A stretch of 64,000 bases of DNA from Chitinophagaceae bacterium. Lineage in GTDB: Bacteria > Bacteroidota > Bacteroidia > Chitinophagales > Chitinophagaceae. The stretch covers positions 1 to 64,000 of the forward strand of contig JADKJX010000005.1 of the NCBI GenBank assembly GCA_016720775.1, written 5' to 3'. The notes beneath the pieces are model-generated. The model was not told the DNA's origin, searched no databases, and saw only the letters and a list, made by a program, of their open reading frames with translations. Shown here piece after piece: positions 17,788 to 25,483 of the stretch (the stretch's first letter is position 1; every line of letters starts with the position of its first letter). Made by a program: the position numbers and the translations under genes.

Positions 17788-17863
17788 AACGTTTCATACG
17801 TTTAAGTCGTTGCATAGGGATCAACCGTTAAACGACTTAAACCTTTAAACGGCTTAAACGATT
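17788..17863. repeat. GTTTAAG-type word repeat, inverted, between convergent genes
   Basis: The stretch is built of ACGTTT, GTTTAAGTCGTT and AAACGACTTAAAC words. CGTTTAAGTCGTT (17799-17811) pairs with AACGACTTAAACC (17831-17843). It fills nearly the whole gap between two convergent stops and may serve as a bidirectional terminator. Related stretches lie at 34330-34374 and 48870-48953. Confidence 0.65.
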
Positions 17864-17870
17864 TATTCTG

Positions 17871-18341
17871 CTATAGCCCAATTCCCAGCCGCTTATAAAT
17901 AAAACTCATCAGCCAGGCGGGGCCAATCAGCAGGAACTGTATGTCTTTGAAGAATGATGGTTTCTTTCCTTCCACTTTGTGGCCGTAGAATTGCCCGATC
18001 CATGCTACAACAAATACAATTACACAAAAAAGCCAGAGTGGTACAAAGCCAGAACGCTCGATAAACTGGCACAGCAATAAGCACAGTACAGCAAATAAGA
18101 ACAGGCCTATCCACAGTGTTCGGGAAAGAGAAAAATAATATACTACGGCAAGTATCAAAACGAGCATTGCAACATTTACCGGAATGCCTGAAATTTCAAA
18201 GGGCAGTTTAATGCTGTATAATAGTCCTGTTATAGAAAAGAAAATAGATGGTACACAGATCCAGTGGATGGTTTTATTGGTATGGTCCTGGTGGCTCTCG
18301 CCGTATTCGCTGAGCCACTGCTGAATAGTTTTCATCATCAT
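17871..18341 (-). CDS. Mpo1-like / DUF962 membrane protein
   Basis: The 156-residue protein has four hydrophobic segments and the conserved features of the Mpo1/YGL010W (DUF962) family: SHQDHTNKTIHWICVP at the N-terminus, and WIGQFYGHKVEGKKPSF before the last membrane segment. In yeast, Mpo1 is an Fe(II)-dependent dioxygenase that alpha-oxidises 2-hydroxy fatty acids. The same conserved histidines are present here, but the bacterial substrate is unknown. The start may be any of the first three Met codons. Confidence 0.8.
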   Translation of the reverse strand: MMMKTIQQWLSEYGESHQDHTNKTIHWICVPSIFFSITGLLYSIKLPFEISGIPVNVAMLVLILAVVYYFSLSRTLWIGLFLFAVLCLLLCQFIERSGFVPLWLFCVIVFVVAWIGQFYGHKVEGKKPSFFKDIQFLLIGPAWLMSFIYKRLGIGL

Positions 18342-18392
18342 TAAATTTTGATTAGAATAAAGTTACTCAAAAACTGTTAACAATTCATTTGC

Positions 18393-18482
18393 AACAAACC
18401 AACCTGCTTGTGCGTCTTATAATTGGTTTTTCATAGGATATTGGATTAAACGGGGCCGGATTTTTATCTGGCCCCATTTTTT
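18393..18482 (+). ncRNA. Candidate small RNA ending at an orphan terminator
   Basis: No plus-strand ORF exists here, yet a textbook terminator points rightward at 18452-18482. Upstream, AAACCAA (18397-18403) pairs with TTGGTTT (18424-18430), giving a second stem. TTCATTTG at 18385-18392 differs from the TAnnTTTG box by one base. Together they outline a transcript of about 90 bases with two hairpins. No known RNA family was recognised. Confidence 0.35.
18452..18482 (+). terminator. Intrinsic terminator on the plus strand without a plus-strand gene
   Basis: GGGGCCGGA pairs with TCTGGCCCC (9 bp, one G-T), with a 6-base loop, followed by six T residues. Read on the minus strand the run after the stem is poor, so it faces right. 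The nearest plus-strand gene ends at 17785, with a minus-strand gene between. Confidence 0.75.
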
Positions 18483-18511
18483 ATTCAGCCCTCTTTGGCA
18501 GAGACAGGCAT

Positions 18512-18542
18512 AAAAAAGATCGCCGCCAGCCCGGCGACGATC
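18512..18542 (-). terminator. Intrinsic terminator of the lipoprotein gene
   Basis: On the minus strand a G+C-rich stem (CGCCG/CGGCG core with flanking GAT/ATC) is followed by six T residues, 40 bases after the stop at 18581. Confidence 0.75.
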
Positions 18543-18580
18543 CGTGTAGATAAATTCGATTAATTCCGAAACGAGTTTTC

Positions 18581-19093
18581 TTATTTCACTCCAAATGGAG
18601 TCGCATCGAACCTCAGCTCAGCCTGGAAGGCGAGGTCATTGATCTGCATGTAAATACTTCTTGAAGTGACCCTGACTATCTCCCAATTGCCATTGAGGTC
18701 GGCCAGTCTCAGTTTTTCATTTTGGTCAAAAAGCATAGCTATTATACTATTACTGTTGTTCAGCGACCAGGATCCATTCACGGTTGCAAACTCCCTTGTA
18801 GCAACAACTGAATTATTGGAGTTGAACTTAAAACCATATTCAGAGTACGAAGGAGTCAGGTTTATACCGTTCACGCTTATATTGCCTACTTTCCATGAAT
18901 AGTTTTCTAACACGAGTGGGGTTACCGTTCTTTCATTTGATGATTTCGATACAATTGCTGCAGGAGATCCGGGCACGGCTATCTCCGGGGCAATAGTGTT
19001 ATCGGTTACGGGTGAAAGTGTTTCCTTTTTACATGAGGTCGCAGAAAAGGCCAGCAACAGTATTGCCGCCGGTACAAAGAAATTTTTTTTCAT
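18581..19093 (-). CDS. Lipoprotein of unknown function
   Basis: The 170-residue product starts MKKNFFVPAAILLLAFSATSCKKE, a lipoprotein signal with lipobox Cys at residue 21. The KK after the Cys is frequent in Bacteroidota lipoproteins of the outer membrane. The mature part resembles small lipocalin-like single-domain lipoproteins (YSWKVGNISVNG, NGSWSLNNSNS, NGNWEIVRVTSRS), but no firm family was recognised. The upstream frame extension to 19207 is rejected because it would bury the signal peptide. It has its own promoter-like box and terminator. Confidence 0.75.
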   Translation of the reverse strand: MKKNFFVPAAILLLAFSATSCKKETLSPVTDNTIAPEIAVPGSPAAIVSKSSNERTVTPLVLENYSWKVGNISVNGINLTPSYSEYGFKFNSNNSVVATREFATVNGSWSLNNSNSIIAMLFDQNEKLRLADLNGNWEIVRVTSRSIYMQINDLAFQAELRFDATPFGVK

Positions 19094-19133
19094 TGTGGTT
19101 GGTTTTAATAGGTAAAAGATTAGTTTAACAGGG

Positions 19134-19141
19134 CAAAAGTA
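19134..19141 (-). promoter_or_regulatory. -7 box of the lipoprotein gene
   Basis: Minus-strand TACTTTTG matches TAnnTTTG, 41 bases upstream of the ATG at 19093. Confidence 0.45.
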
Positions 19142-19297
19142 ATAGCCTGTTCTTGCATTAACCATAGCCAGTTTTGTAATCCGTTGTAGTATTATTTCGC
19201 AAAACAATGCCGCTAACTTTTTTCTTTGCGTGCTTACAATTATTAGTTGAATTATACGTTGCGGGGTTTTTCAACTTCTTCGTACAAGGGCAGTAAT

Positions 19298-19322
19298 AAA
19301 AAAAGCCTCCCAAGGGAAGGCT
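19298..19322 (-). terminator. Intrinsic terminator of queA
   Basis: Minus strand: AGCCT..CCC pairs with GGG..AGGCT and is followed by seven T residues, about 25 bases after the queA stop. Confidence 0.8.
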
Positions 19323-19346
19323 GAAAATAAGTATGGTCCTTTGATT

Positions 19347-20396
19347 CTAAATGATCAGCATCGCATCTCCATAACTAAAGAAGCGGTATTTATCTTTGAT
19401 CGCTTTTTTATAAGCTTCCATCATCAGGTCGTAGCCGGCAAAGGCACAGGCCATGATAAGCAGGCTTGTTTTAGGAAGATGAAAATTCGTTACCAGCGAA
19501 TCGGCAATATTAAAATTGTAAGGCGGATGAATGAAATGATTGGTCCAGCCTTCTGATGGCTTCAATAACTTCTGTGCAGTGAATGAAGATTCCATGGCTC
19601 TCATCGTGGTAGTACCGATGGAGCAGATGCGGTGACCTCCTTCTTTTGCTTTGTTAACGATCTTGCAGGCATTTTCTTCAATGCGGTAATATTCGGCGTC
19701 CATTTTGTGTTTACTCAGATCTTCCACTTCAATGGGACGGAATGTACCCAGCCCGGTATGTAAAGTAGCTTCAGCAAAACGAATTCCTTTGATCTCAAGC
19801 CGTTTGATCAGTTCTTCACTGAAGTGCAGCCCGGCAGTTGGAGCAGCAACAGCGCCCTCGTGTTTTGCATAAACGGTTTGATAACGTTCTTTGTCTTCTT
19901 CCTCTGGTTTGCGCTTGATGTATTTTGGTAAGGGCGTTTCACCTAAAATTTCAAGCATTCCCCTGAATTCCTCATCGGTGCCTTCCCATAAAAAACGAAT
20001 GGTACGTCCGCGGCTGGTGGTGTTGTCAATTACTTCGGCAACCAGTTCATCACTTTCGCCAAAATATAATTTATTACCCACCCTTATTTTACGGGCCGGG
20101 TCAACGATCACATCCCAAAGCTTGTTGGCTTTGTTAAGCTCACGCAACAGAAACACTTCGATCTTGGCACCGGTCTTTTCCTTGCGGCCATACATGCGGG
20201 CAGGAAATACTTTGGTGTTGTTTACCACAAACACATCCTTGTCGTTAAAATATTCGATGATGTCTTTGAAGTGTCTGTTCTCGATATGCCCGGTCTTACG
20301 TTCGATAACCATCATGCGGCTGTCTTCACGTTTTTTGGTAGGTTGCTGGGCAATTAAATTAAGGGGAAGGTCGAAACGGAATTGTGATAATTTCAT
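19347..20396 (-). CDS. queA: S-adenosylmethionine:tRNA ribosyltransferase-isomerase
   Basis: QueA transfers and isomerises the ribosyl part of SAM onto preQ1-modified tRNA, giving epoxyqueuosine in the wobble base of GUN anticodons. Motifs include DLPLNLIAQQPTKKREDSR at the N-terminus, VFPARMYGRKEKTGAKIE, EGAVAAPTAGLHFSEEL and LGTFRPIEVEDL. At 349 residues it has full length. The start MKLSQFRFDLP fits the family. The leader of about 100 bases contains a large imperfect hairpin between the promoter-like box and the start codon. Confidence 0.94.
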   Translation of the reverse strand: MKLSQFRFDLPLNLIAQQPTKKREDSRMMVIERKTGHIENRHFKDIIEYFNDKDVFVVNNTKVFPARMYGRKEKTGAKIEVFLLRELNKANKLWDVIVDPARKIRVGNKLYFGESDELVAEVIDNTTSRGRTIRFLWEGTDEEFRGMLEILGETPLPKYIKRKPEEEDKERYQTVYAKHEGAVAAPTAGLHFSEELIKRLEIKGIRFAEATLHTGLGTFRPIEVEDLSKHKMDAEYYRIEENACKIVNKAKEGGHRICSIGTTTMRAMESSFTAQKLLKPSEGWTNHFIHPPYNFNIADSLVTNFHLPKTSLLIMACAFAGYDLMMEAYKKAIKDKYRFFSYGDAMLII

Positions 20397-20420
20397 GTAA
20401 CGGTTTTAATATGATGGTTA

Positions 20421-20485
20421 CATGCCGTGTACACTGGGTACTTAAGTGATAGCCTTTTTAAAGGCACTTATCATGTTACGGCATG
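20421..20485 (-). promoter_or_regulatory. Large imperfect stem-loop in the queA leader
   Basis: An outer stem CATGCCGT (20421-20428) / ACGGCATG (20478-20485) encloses TGATA (20447-20451) / TATCA (20469-20473) and GCCTTT (20452-20457) / AAAGGC (20460-20465). The element lies between the -7 box and the queA start, so it would be in the mRNA. It does not resemble the preQ1-I consensus. It could instead be a small palindromic repeat. Confidence 0.45.
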
Positions 20486-20497
20486 ATTTAAAGGGGG

Positions 20498-20505
20498 CAA
20501 AGGTA
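20498..20505 (-). promoter_or_regulatory. -7 box of queA
   Basis: Minus-strand TACCTTTG matches TAnnTTTG and lies about 100 bases upstream of the start codon, leaving room for a structured leader. Confidence 0.45.
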
Positions 20506-20584
20506 ATGAATAACAGCTAATAAATAAAGCCTGTCACGGCTTTTGGCCGAAGAATCCCGGGGTTGTGAACAATTTGTACGAAAG

Positions 20585-22318
20585 CTATGCCAGTATGGGC
20601 TGTAACAGCAACTTTCCCGGAATAGAATCCACCAGCTTTTTGGTGTATTCGTTCCCCGGGTCATGATAAACCTGGTCTGCCGTTCCTTCTTCCACGATCC
20701 TGCCTTGCTGCATTACGAGGATGCGGTTGCAGATATAGTGCACTACCGACAGGTCGTGTGAAATAAAAATGGCCGTAAAGCCAAATTCCTTCTTCAGGTC
20801 GTTGAGCAGGTTTAGTACCTGTGCCTGCACGCTTACATCCAGGGCAGACACACTTTCATCAAATACCAGGAAAGAAGGATTTAGGGCAAGGGCACGGGCA
20901 ATGCAGATGCGCTGGCGCTGGCCTCCGCTGAACTGGTGAGGGTAGCGGTTGAAATGATCCGCTTTAAGACTTACCTTCTCCAGCAACTCCATCACTTTTT
21001 CTTTCCGTTCATTCTTGTTATTTAAAACACCGTGCACTTTAAGCGGCTCCAGTATGGCTTCGCCGATGGTAATGCGTGGGTTCAAAGAACCGTAGGGATC
21101 CTGGAAAACAATTTGAAGGTCTTTGCGGAGACTGCGTAAACGGGAAACTTTCATTTTTGTAATGTCTTCACCATTCAAAAGGATATTACCCGATGTTGGT
21201 TTAATGAGTTGAAGGATGCTTCTGCCGAGCGTTGTTTTTCCACAACCGCTTTCACCAACCAGGCCCACAATATCTCCCTGCTGCACATCAAAACTTACAT
21301 CATCCACTGCTTTGAAGAATTTGACCGGCTTGCCAAATATATTTTTCTTAGTGGGAAAATGAACGTTTAGGTTTTGGATATCAAGTATGGTGGTTTGAGG
21401 TTTGAGGTTTGATGTTTGATGTTCGCTGCTATTGGCCTGCTTAATGACTAATGACGAATGACCAATCGTTTCCTTCGTTCCTAAAAAATCACTCACCACC
21501 GGCAACCGTTTATTCTTAGACTGACCTGCCGGACGACAAGCTAATAAGGCTTTTGTATATGGATGCTTTGGCGAACTGAGAATTTCCTTTGCATTTCCCT
21601 GCTCCACAATCTCGCCTTTGTGCATCACCACGATCTTATCGGCAATGTCGGCCACAATGCCAAGATCATGTGTGATGAAAATGACACCCATGTTGTTTTG
21701 CTGCTGCAATTCCCTGATCAGTTCAAGTATATTTTTCTGAACTGTTACATCCAGGGCAGTGGTGGGTTCGTCGGCGATCAATAAAGACGGGTTGCTGCTC
21801 ATGGCCATGGCGATCATCACCCGTTGTTTTTGTCCGCCGCTTACCTGGTGCGGAAAACGCTTCAGCATCCCGGCCGGGTCAGGCAGTTGTACTTTTTCAA
21901 AAAGGTCAATGGTTTTTTGCCGGGCAATTTTTTTGCTAACCTTCTGGTGAAGCATAATAGATTCAATTACCTGGTACCCACAGGTGAATACCGGGTTTAA
22001 AGATGTCATCGGTTCCTGGAAGATCATAGCGATGTTGCTGCCACGAACATCATTTATTTCTGATGGAGGTAACTGGATAAGATCCTGCGGTTGTTCTTCC
22101 CAGCGGTAAAGAAAAGCATGGCCTGTGACCGAACTTTGTTTAGGGAGTAATTTTAAAAGAGAAAGTGCCGTAACCGATTTGCCGGAACCGCTTTCACCCA
22201 CAATGGCAAGCAGTTCGCCTTTTTTTATTTCCAGGGAAATATTTCTTACAGCAGTCATTCTTTCGTGCCCTTTGCCGAAATGAATACTCAGGTTCCTTAT
22301 GGAAAGTAATAAAGGCAA
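20585..22318 (-). CDS. Peptide-type ABC transporter ATP-binding protein with two fused ATPase domains
   Basis: This 577-residue protein fuses two Dpp/Opp-type nucleotide-binding domains, as in GsiA or YejF. Domain 1 has Walker A GESGSGKS (41-48), signature VSGGQKQR and Walker B LLIADEP. Domain 2 has GESGCGKT near 365, signature FSGGQRQR and FLVFDES. The fusion usually energises dipeptide, oligopeptide or glutathione uptake through two permease subunits, but no permease or binding-protein gene is adjacent. The linker at about residues 284-309 (HSSLVIKQ, SNLKPQTT) is encoded by word-like repeat DNA of the type seen between genes elsewhere in the window. Confidence 0.9.
   Translation of the reverse strand: MPLLLSIRNLSIHFGKGHERMTAVRNISLEIKKGELLAIVGESGSGKSVTALSLLKLLPKQSSVTGHAFLYRWEEQPQDLIQLPPSEINDVRGSNIAMIFQEPMTSLNPVFTCGYQVIESIMLHQKVSKKIARQKTIDLFEKVQLPDPAGMLKRFPHQVSGGQKQRVMIAMAMSSNPSLLIADEPTTALDVTVQKNILELIRELQQQNNMGVIFITHDLGIVADIADKIVVMHKGEIVEQGNAKEILSSPKHPYTKALLACRPAGQSKNKRLPVVSDFLGTKETIGHSSLVIKQANSSEHQTSNLKPQTTILDIQNLNVHFPTKKNIFGKPVKFFKAVDDVSFDVQQGDIVGLVGESGCGKTTLGRSILQLIKPTSGNILLNGEDITKMKVSRLRSLRKDLQIVFQDPYGSLNPRITIGEAILEPLKVHGVLNNKNERKEKVMELLEKVSLKADHFNRYPHQFSGGQRQRICIARALALNPSFLVFDESVSALDVSVQAQVLNLLNDLKKEFGFTAIFISHDLSVVHYICNRILVMQQGRIVEEGTADQVYHDPGNEYTKKLVDSIPGKLLLQPILA
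21392..21468. repeat. Word-like repeats inside the ABC ATPase linker
   Basis: GGTTTGAGGTTTGAGGTTTG-type units (21392-21428) are followed by TTAATGACTAATGAC-type units (21441-21468). The same words occur outside genes at 47434-47470 and 25394-25466. They are read in frame as the linker between the two ATPase domains. Confidence 0.6.
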
Positions 22319-22412
22319 TCAGATAAGTGTTTTCCCTGACATCGTTTTTTGAAAGGCCCATGGGGCCAGAATTTTGGTAAAAAGAAATACAATAACCGGA
22401 TTTTAGCTAAGC

Positions 22413-22440
22413 AGGAACGGTATTTAATAATGTCGTTCCT
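22413..22440. repeat. Short inverted repeat in a gene-free gap
   Basis: AGGAACG (22413-22419) and CGTTCCT (22434-22440) form a 7-bp inverted repeat with a 14-base loop. It lies in the 247-base gap between the ABC protein and AMP nucleosidase. Nothing else was recognised in the gap. Confidence 0.35.
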
Positions 22441-22565
22441 ACGGAGCTCTGAAAAAACAGGTCATTTTATTCACCAAAGTTTCGCCTCTAAGAGGCTATG
22501 CAAAATAACTCAGCCAACAGATTGGGGTTATTAATTTTTTCTGCTTTTAATGTTGCAATTGATGT

Positions 22566-23336
22566 TTAAAATTTCAAATGTCTTACAGTAAGTCCGTTAT
22601 TCATCAGTTGCTTTAATGAGTCGATGCCTATTTTTATATGTGTATTTACAAACTTGGCAGTTATTCTTTTATCGCTGGCTGCTGTTTTTACGCCATCGGG
22701 AGTCATGGGTTGGTCGCTAACCAGCAACAAGGCACCGGTTGGGATCTTATTATAAAAACCAACCGTAAAAATAGTGGCGGTTTCCATGTCAACCGCATAA
22801 GCTCTTATGTCTTGCAGGTATTCCTTGAATTTCTCGTCGTGCTCCCAAACACGGCGGTTCGTAGTGTAAACAGTACCGGTCCAGTAATCCACTGCATAGT
22901 CACGGATGGTGGTGGATACCGCTTTCTGTAAAGCAAATGCCGGAAGTGCCGGCACCTCGGGAGGGAAGTAGTCATTGGACGTACCTTCTCCTCTTATGGC
23001 CGCAATGGGCAGGATAAGGTCGCCCAGTTTATTTCGTTTTTTTAATCCACCGCATTTACCCAAAAATAAAACGGCCTGTGGATGAATGGCGCTCAGCAGG
23101 TCCATGATCGTTGCGGCACCCGGACTTCCCATTCCGAAATTAATGATGGTGATATTACCCGCTGTAGCACACTGCATTGCTTTACCCACGCCAATTACTT
23201 TTACCTTATTCCATTTGGCAAACAGGCCTACGTAATTGGAAAAATTGGTGAGCAAAATATATTGACCGAAATTTTCAATTTTTTCTCCGGTGTAACGGGG
23301 CAACCAGTTCTGTACAATTTCTTCTTTTGTCTTCAT
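22566..23336 (-). CDS. amn: AMP nucleosidase (short Bacteroidota form)
   Basis: The enzyme splits AMP to adenine and ribose 5-phosphate and so influences adenylate pools. It belongs to the nucleoside phosphorylase superfamily: NFGMGSPGAATIMDLLS (phosphate-binding region), FLGKCGGLKKRNKLGDLILP and the ribose/base segment YAVDMETATIFTVGF are all visible, and LLLVSDQP supplies the catalytic Asp. At 256 residues it matches the short form without the N-terminal regulatory domain of the E. coli enzyme. The start at MKTKEEIVQNW (ATG 23336) is preferred over the longer frame to 23459, which would overlap the divergent gene. Confidence 0.9.
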   Translation of the reverse strand: MKTKEEIVQNWLPRYTGEKIENFGQYILLTNFSNYVGLFAKWNKVKVIGVGKAMQCATAGNITIINFGMGSPGAATIMDLLSAIHPQAVLFLGKCGGLKKRNKLGDLILPIAAIRGEGTSNDYFPPEVPALPAFALQKAVSTTIRDYAVDYWTGTVYTTNRRVWEHDEKFKEYLQDIRAYAVDMETATIFTVGFYNKIPTGALLLVSDQPMTPDGVKTAASDKRITAKFVNTHIKIGIDSLKQLMNNGLTVRHLKF

Positions 23337-23405
23337 ATCTTTCCGTTGAAATTCTATTTGAACATTAAATATACAAAATTCTTTGCCGCAGGCAGTAGTT
23401 GAGCA

Positions 23406-23840
23406 ATGATCAGGATCGAATACCCACCATATCAACCAAAAATAAAGAAAGAAGACCACCGGGAACTGATCTTTGATGAGGCCCGGAAACGCTGGGTGGT
23501 GCTTACCCCGGAAGAATGGGTGCGTCAGAATTTTCTGCAGTACCTCTTCCAGGTGAAGAAATACCCGGCTTCTTTGATCGCCGTTGAAAAAGAAATTAAA
23601 CTGGGTGATTTAAAAAAACGTTTTGATATAGTGGTGTATGACAGAAATTCAAAACCCTGGATGATCATTGAGTGTAAGGAGATGGGAGTAGCATTGGATA
23701 AAAAAGTATTAGACCAGGTGTTGCGTTATAATTTAACCTTGCAGGTCCCATGCCTAGTGATCACAAATGGGAGTTTTTGCATGGCGCTGGCTGTTTCAAA
23801 TGGCGTGTTCACGGAGATCAATGATCTGCCAGATCTGTGA
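23406..23840 (+). CDS. Stand-alone HsdR N-terminal-like nuclease-fold protein
   Basis: This 144-residue protein corresponds to the type I restriction enzyme R-subunit N-terminal domain (HSDR_N, PF13588). It contains a PD-(D/E)xK-type core: FDIVVYD (Asp74) and WMIIECKEM (Glu89, Lys91). No helicase domain, specificity or methylase gene is nearby. Such single-domain proteins are common in Bacteroidota chromosomes and are not evidence for a restriction system. Biochemical role unknown; DNA cleavage is only inferred from the fold. It is divergent from the AMP nucleosidase gene with 69 bases between starts. Confidence 0.8.
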   Translation: MIRIEYPPYQPKIKKEDHRELIFDEARKRWVVLTPEEWVRQNFLQYLFQVKKYPASLIAVEKEIKLGDLKKRFDIVVYDRNSKPWMIIECKEMGVALDKKVLDQVLRYNLTLQVPCLVITNGSFCMALAVSNGVFTEINDLPDL

Positions 23841-23911
23841 AACGTCAATTTAAAAAGCACTGCCATGCTGGGGAACGACCTGTCCCGATTATTTCGGGAA
23901 GCATCTTCTTA

Positions 23912-25309
23912 TTAATTCCTTATACCACTTATTTCATTTTTTAGTTCCACATCTTCCTTTCTTTTATAGGGCCATTGGTTCTGCAGCTTTGCATAAATAA
24001 AATATACAACCAGGCCGGAGCCGAAAACAAGTAAGAAGGAGTTGATGACCTTTAATCCCGTTGAATAAAAAACAAAAAGCCACATCGCAATGGCCAAAAT
24101 AACCGGCAGGGGATAAAGCGGCATTTTATAAGGCAGTGATTTTGTGCCGTTTCGTTTTCTCAATATAATTACCCCAACAGCCTGGCCTATGAACTGCACC
24201 ATGATACGCATAGCGAGTATGCCGCTGATCACATCACTCATTTTAAACAACAGGCTGAATACAAAACCAAAGGCAGCCATCACCAGTAAGGAAACGTATG
24301 GAAAATTCCGGGTAGGATGCAGTTTGGCAAATACTTTAAAGAAAGAACCATCTGCCGCTGCGGCATAAGGCACCCTTGAGTAACCCAGCATTACTGCAAA
24401 CAGAGAAGCCAGCGCCACCCAAAGTATCATTACCGTAGCAACATTAGCAGCGGCTTTACCATAGAGCCGTTCAATGAAAGTACTCACTACAAAATTATTT
24501 ATGCCTGCATCCTGCCATTGTTTTATTTCCTGCCAGGAGATCACACTGCTTACGCTTGTATTCATGGCAAGGTATAAAACGGCAATGCCGATCACTGAGA
24601 TGAACATGCTGCGGGGAATATTTTTACCGGGATCTTTTATTTCGCCTCCTAAGTGACAGACATTGTAATACCCCAGGTAACTGTAAATGGATTTGATACA
24701 TGCCTGTCCGAATGCAAAGGATGCCAGGTGGCCCCAACTGAATCCTTCATTGATGTTTTTGAGTGGCTGTAAAAAACTTCCATGTGCAATGCCGCCAACA
24801 ATGATCCAGCCGATGGTAAGGATCACACCGGTCCACAGCAGCACGGCGATCTTTCCAATGCTGTCGATCTTACGGTATAATAATATGGTAACAACAACAA
24901 TCACAGATGCCGAAACAAGTTTTTGTTCCCATTCATCCAGGTGAACGAGATAGCCGAGGTATTGTGCAAAGCCAATGGCAGCAGAAGCCGCAACAAGCGG
25001 TGCCTGTATGATGGTTTGCCAGATGTAAAGGAAACTCATCATGCGGCCCATGCCATTCTTTCCATAAGCTTCTTTTAAAAAATTATAACTGCCGCCGGCG
25101 AGCGGATACGCCGCACCCAGTTCACTCCATATCATTGCATCCACCAGCGATAGAATGGCCCCGGCGATCCAGGCATATAAGAACATGCCACCCATCAGTC
25201 CCATTACTATGGGCAGGGTAACAAAGGGGCCAATGCCCACCATGTCGATCATGTTGATTACGGTGGATTGAAATAAGCCTAAGCTTCGCTGTAGTTTTGG
25301 TGACGACAT
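23912..25309 (-). CDS. APC-family amino acid permease
   Basis: This 465-residue protein has about 12 membrane segments and the amino acid-polyamine-organocation superfamily features: MVGIGPFVTLPIVMG in helix 1, IWSELGAAYPLAGGSYNFLKEAYG around helices 2-3, and SYLGYYNVCHLGGEIKDPGKNIPRS after helix 6. It probably imports or exchanges amino acids across the inner membrane; the substrate is not predictable. It stands alone, preceded by the inverted repeat at 25394-25466. Confidence 0.9.
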   Translation of the reverse strand: MSSPKLQRSLGLFQSTVINMIDMVGIGPFVTLPIVMGLMGGMFLYAWIAGAILSLVDAMIWSELGAAYPLAGGSYNFLKEAYGKNGMGRMMSFLYIWQTIIQAPLVAASAAIGFAQYLGYLVHLDEWEQKLVSASVIVVVTILLYRKIDSIGKIAVLLWTGVILTIGWIIVGGIAHGSFLQPLKNINEGFSWGHLASFAFGQACIKSIYSYLGYYNVCHLGGEIKDPGKNIPRSMFISVIGIAVLYLAMNTSVSSVISWQEIKQWQDAGINNFVVSTFIERLYGKAAANVATVMILWVALASLFAVMLGYSRVPYAAAADGSFFKVFAKLHPTRNFPYVSLLVMAAFGFVFSLLFKMSDVISGILAMRIMVQFIGQAVGVIILRKRNGTKSLPYKMPLYPLPVILAIAMWLFVFYSTGLKVINSFLLVFGSGLVVYFIYAKLQNQWPYKRKEDVELKNEISGIRN

Positions 25310-25393
25310 CCCGAATATTGAATAGGGAAATTACAATATAGAAGTTAACAGCAGAAAAATAAGATTTTAGGAAAAGGGAAAATTAGTATAAGG

Positions 25394-25466
25394 CATTGGT
25401 CAATAGTCATTGGTCATTGAGAAAAGCTTGGCAATTGCAGGGTCTTAAAATGACTATTGACCAATG
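25394..25466. repeat. 18-bp perfect inverted repeat of TCATTGGTC words
   Basis: CATTGGTCAATAGTCATT (25394-25411) and its exact complement AATGACTATTGACCAATG (25449-25466) flank a 37-base loop, with further TTGGTCATTGA and CAATGACAAATGATC words outside. It lies between a thioredoxin-like gene and the APC permease gene, both on the minus strand, and may terminate the former. Confidence 0.8.
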
Positions 25467-25483
25467 ACAAATGATCAATCAGA

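Noticed and set aside
17234..17824. 196-residue minus-strand ORF
   Set aside because: Antisense to lysC; composition typical of a shadow frame.
20421..20485. preQ1 riboswitch upstream of queA
   Set aside because: The stem-loop is far larger than preQ1-I, and the conserved loop and A-rich tail are not seen.
23406..23840. Restriction-modification or defence island
   Set aside because: Only one stand-alone domain is present, with housekeeping genes on both sides.
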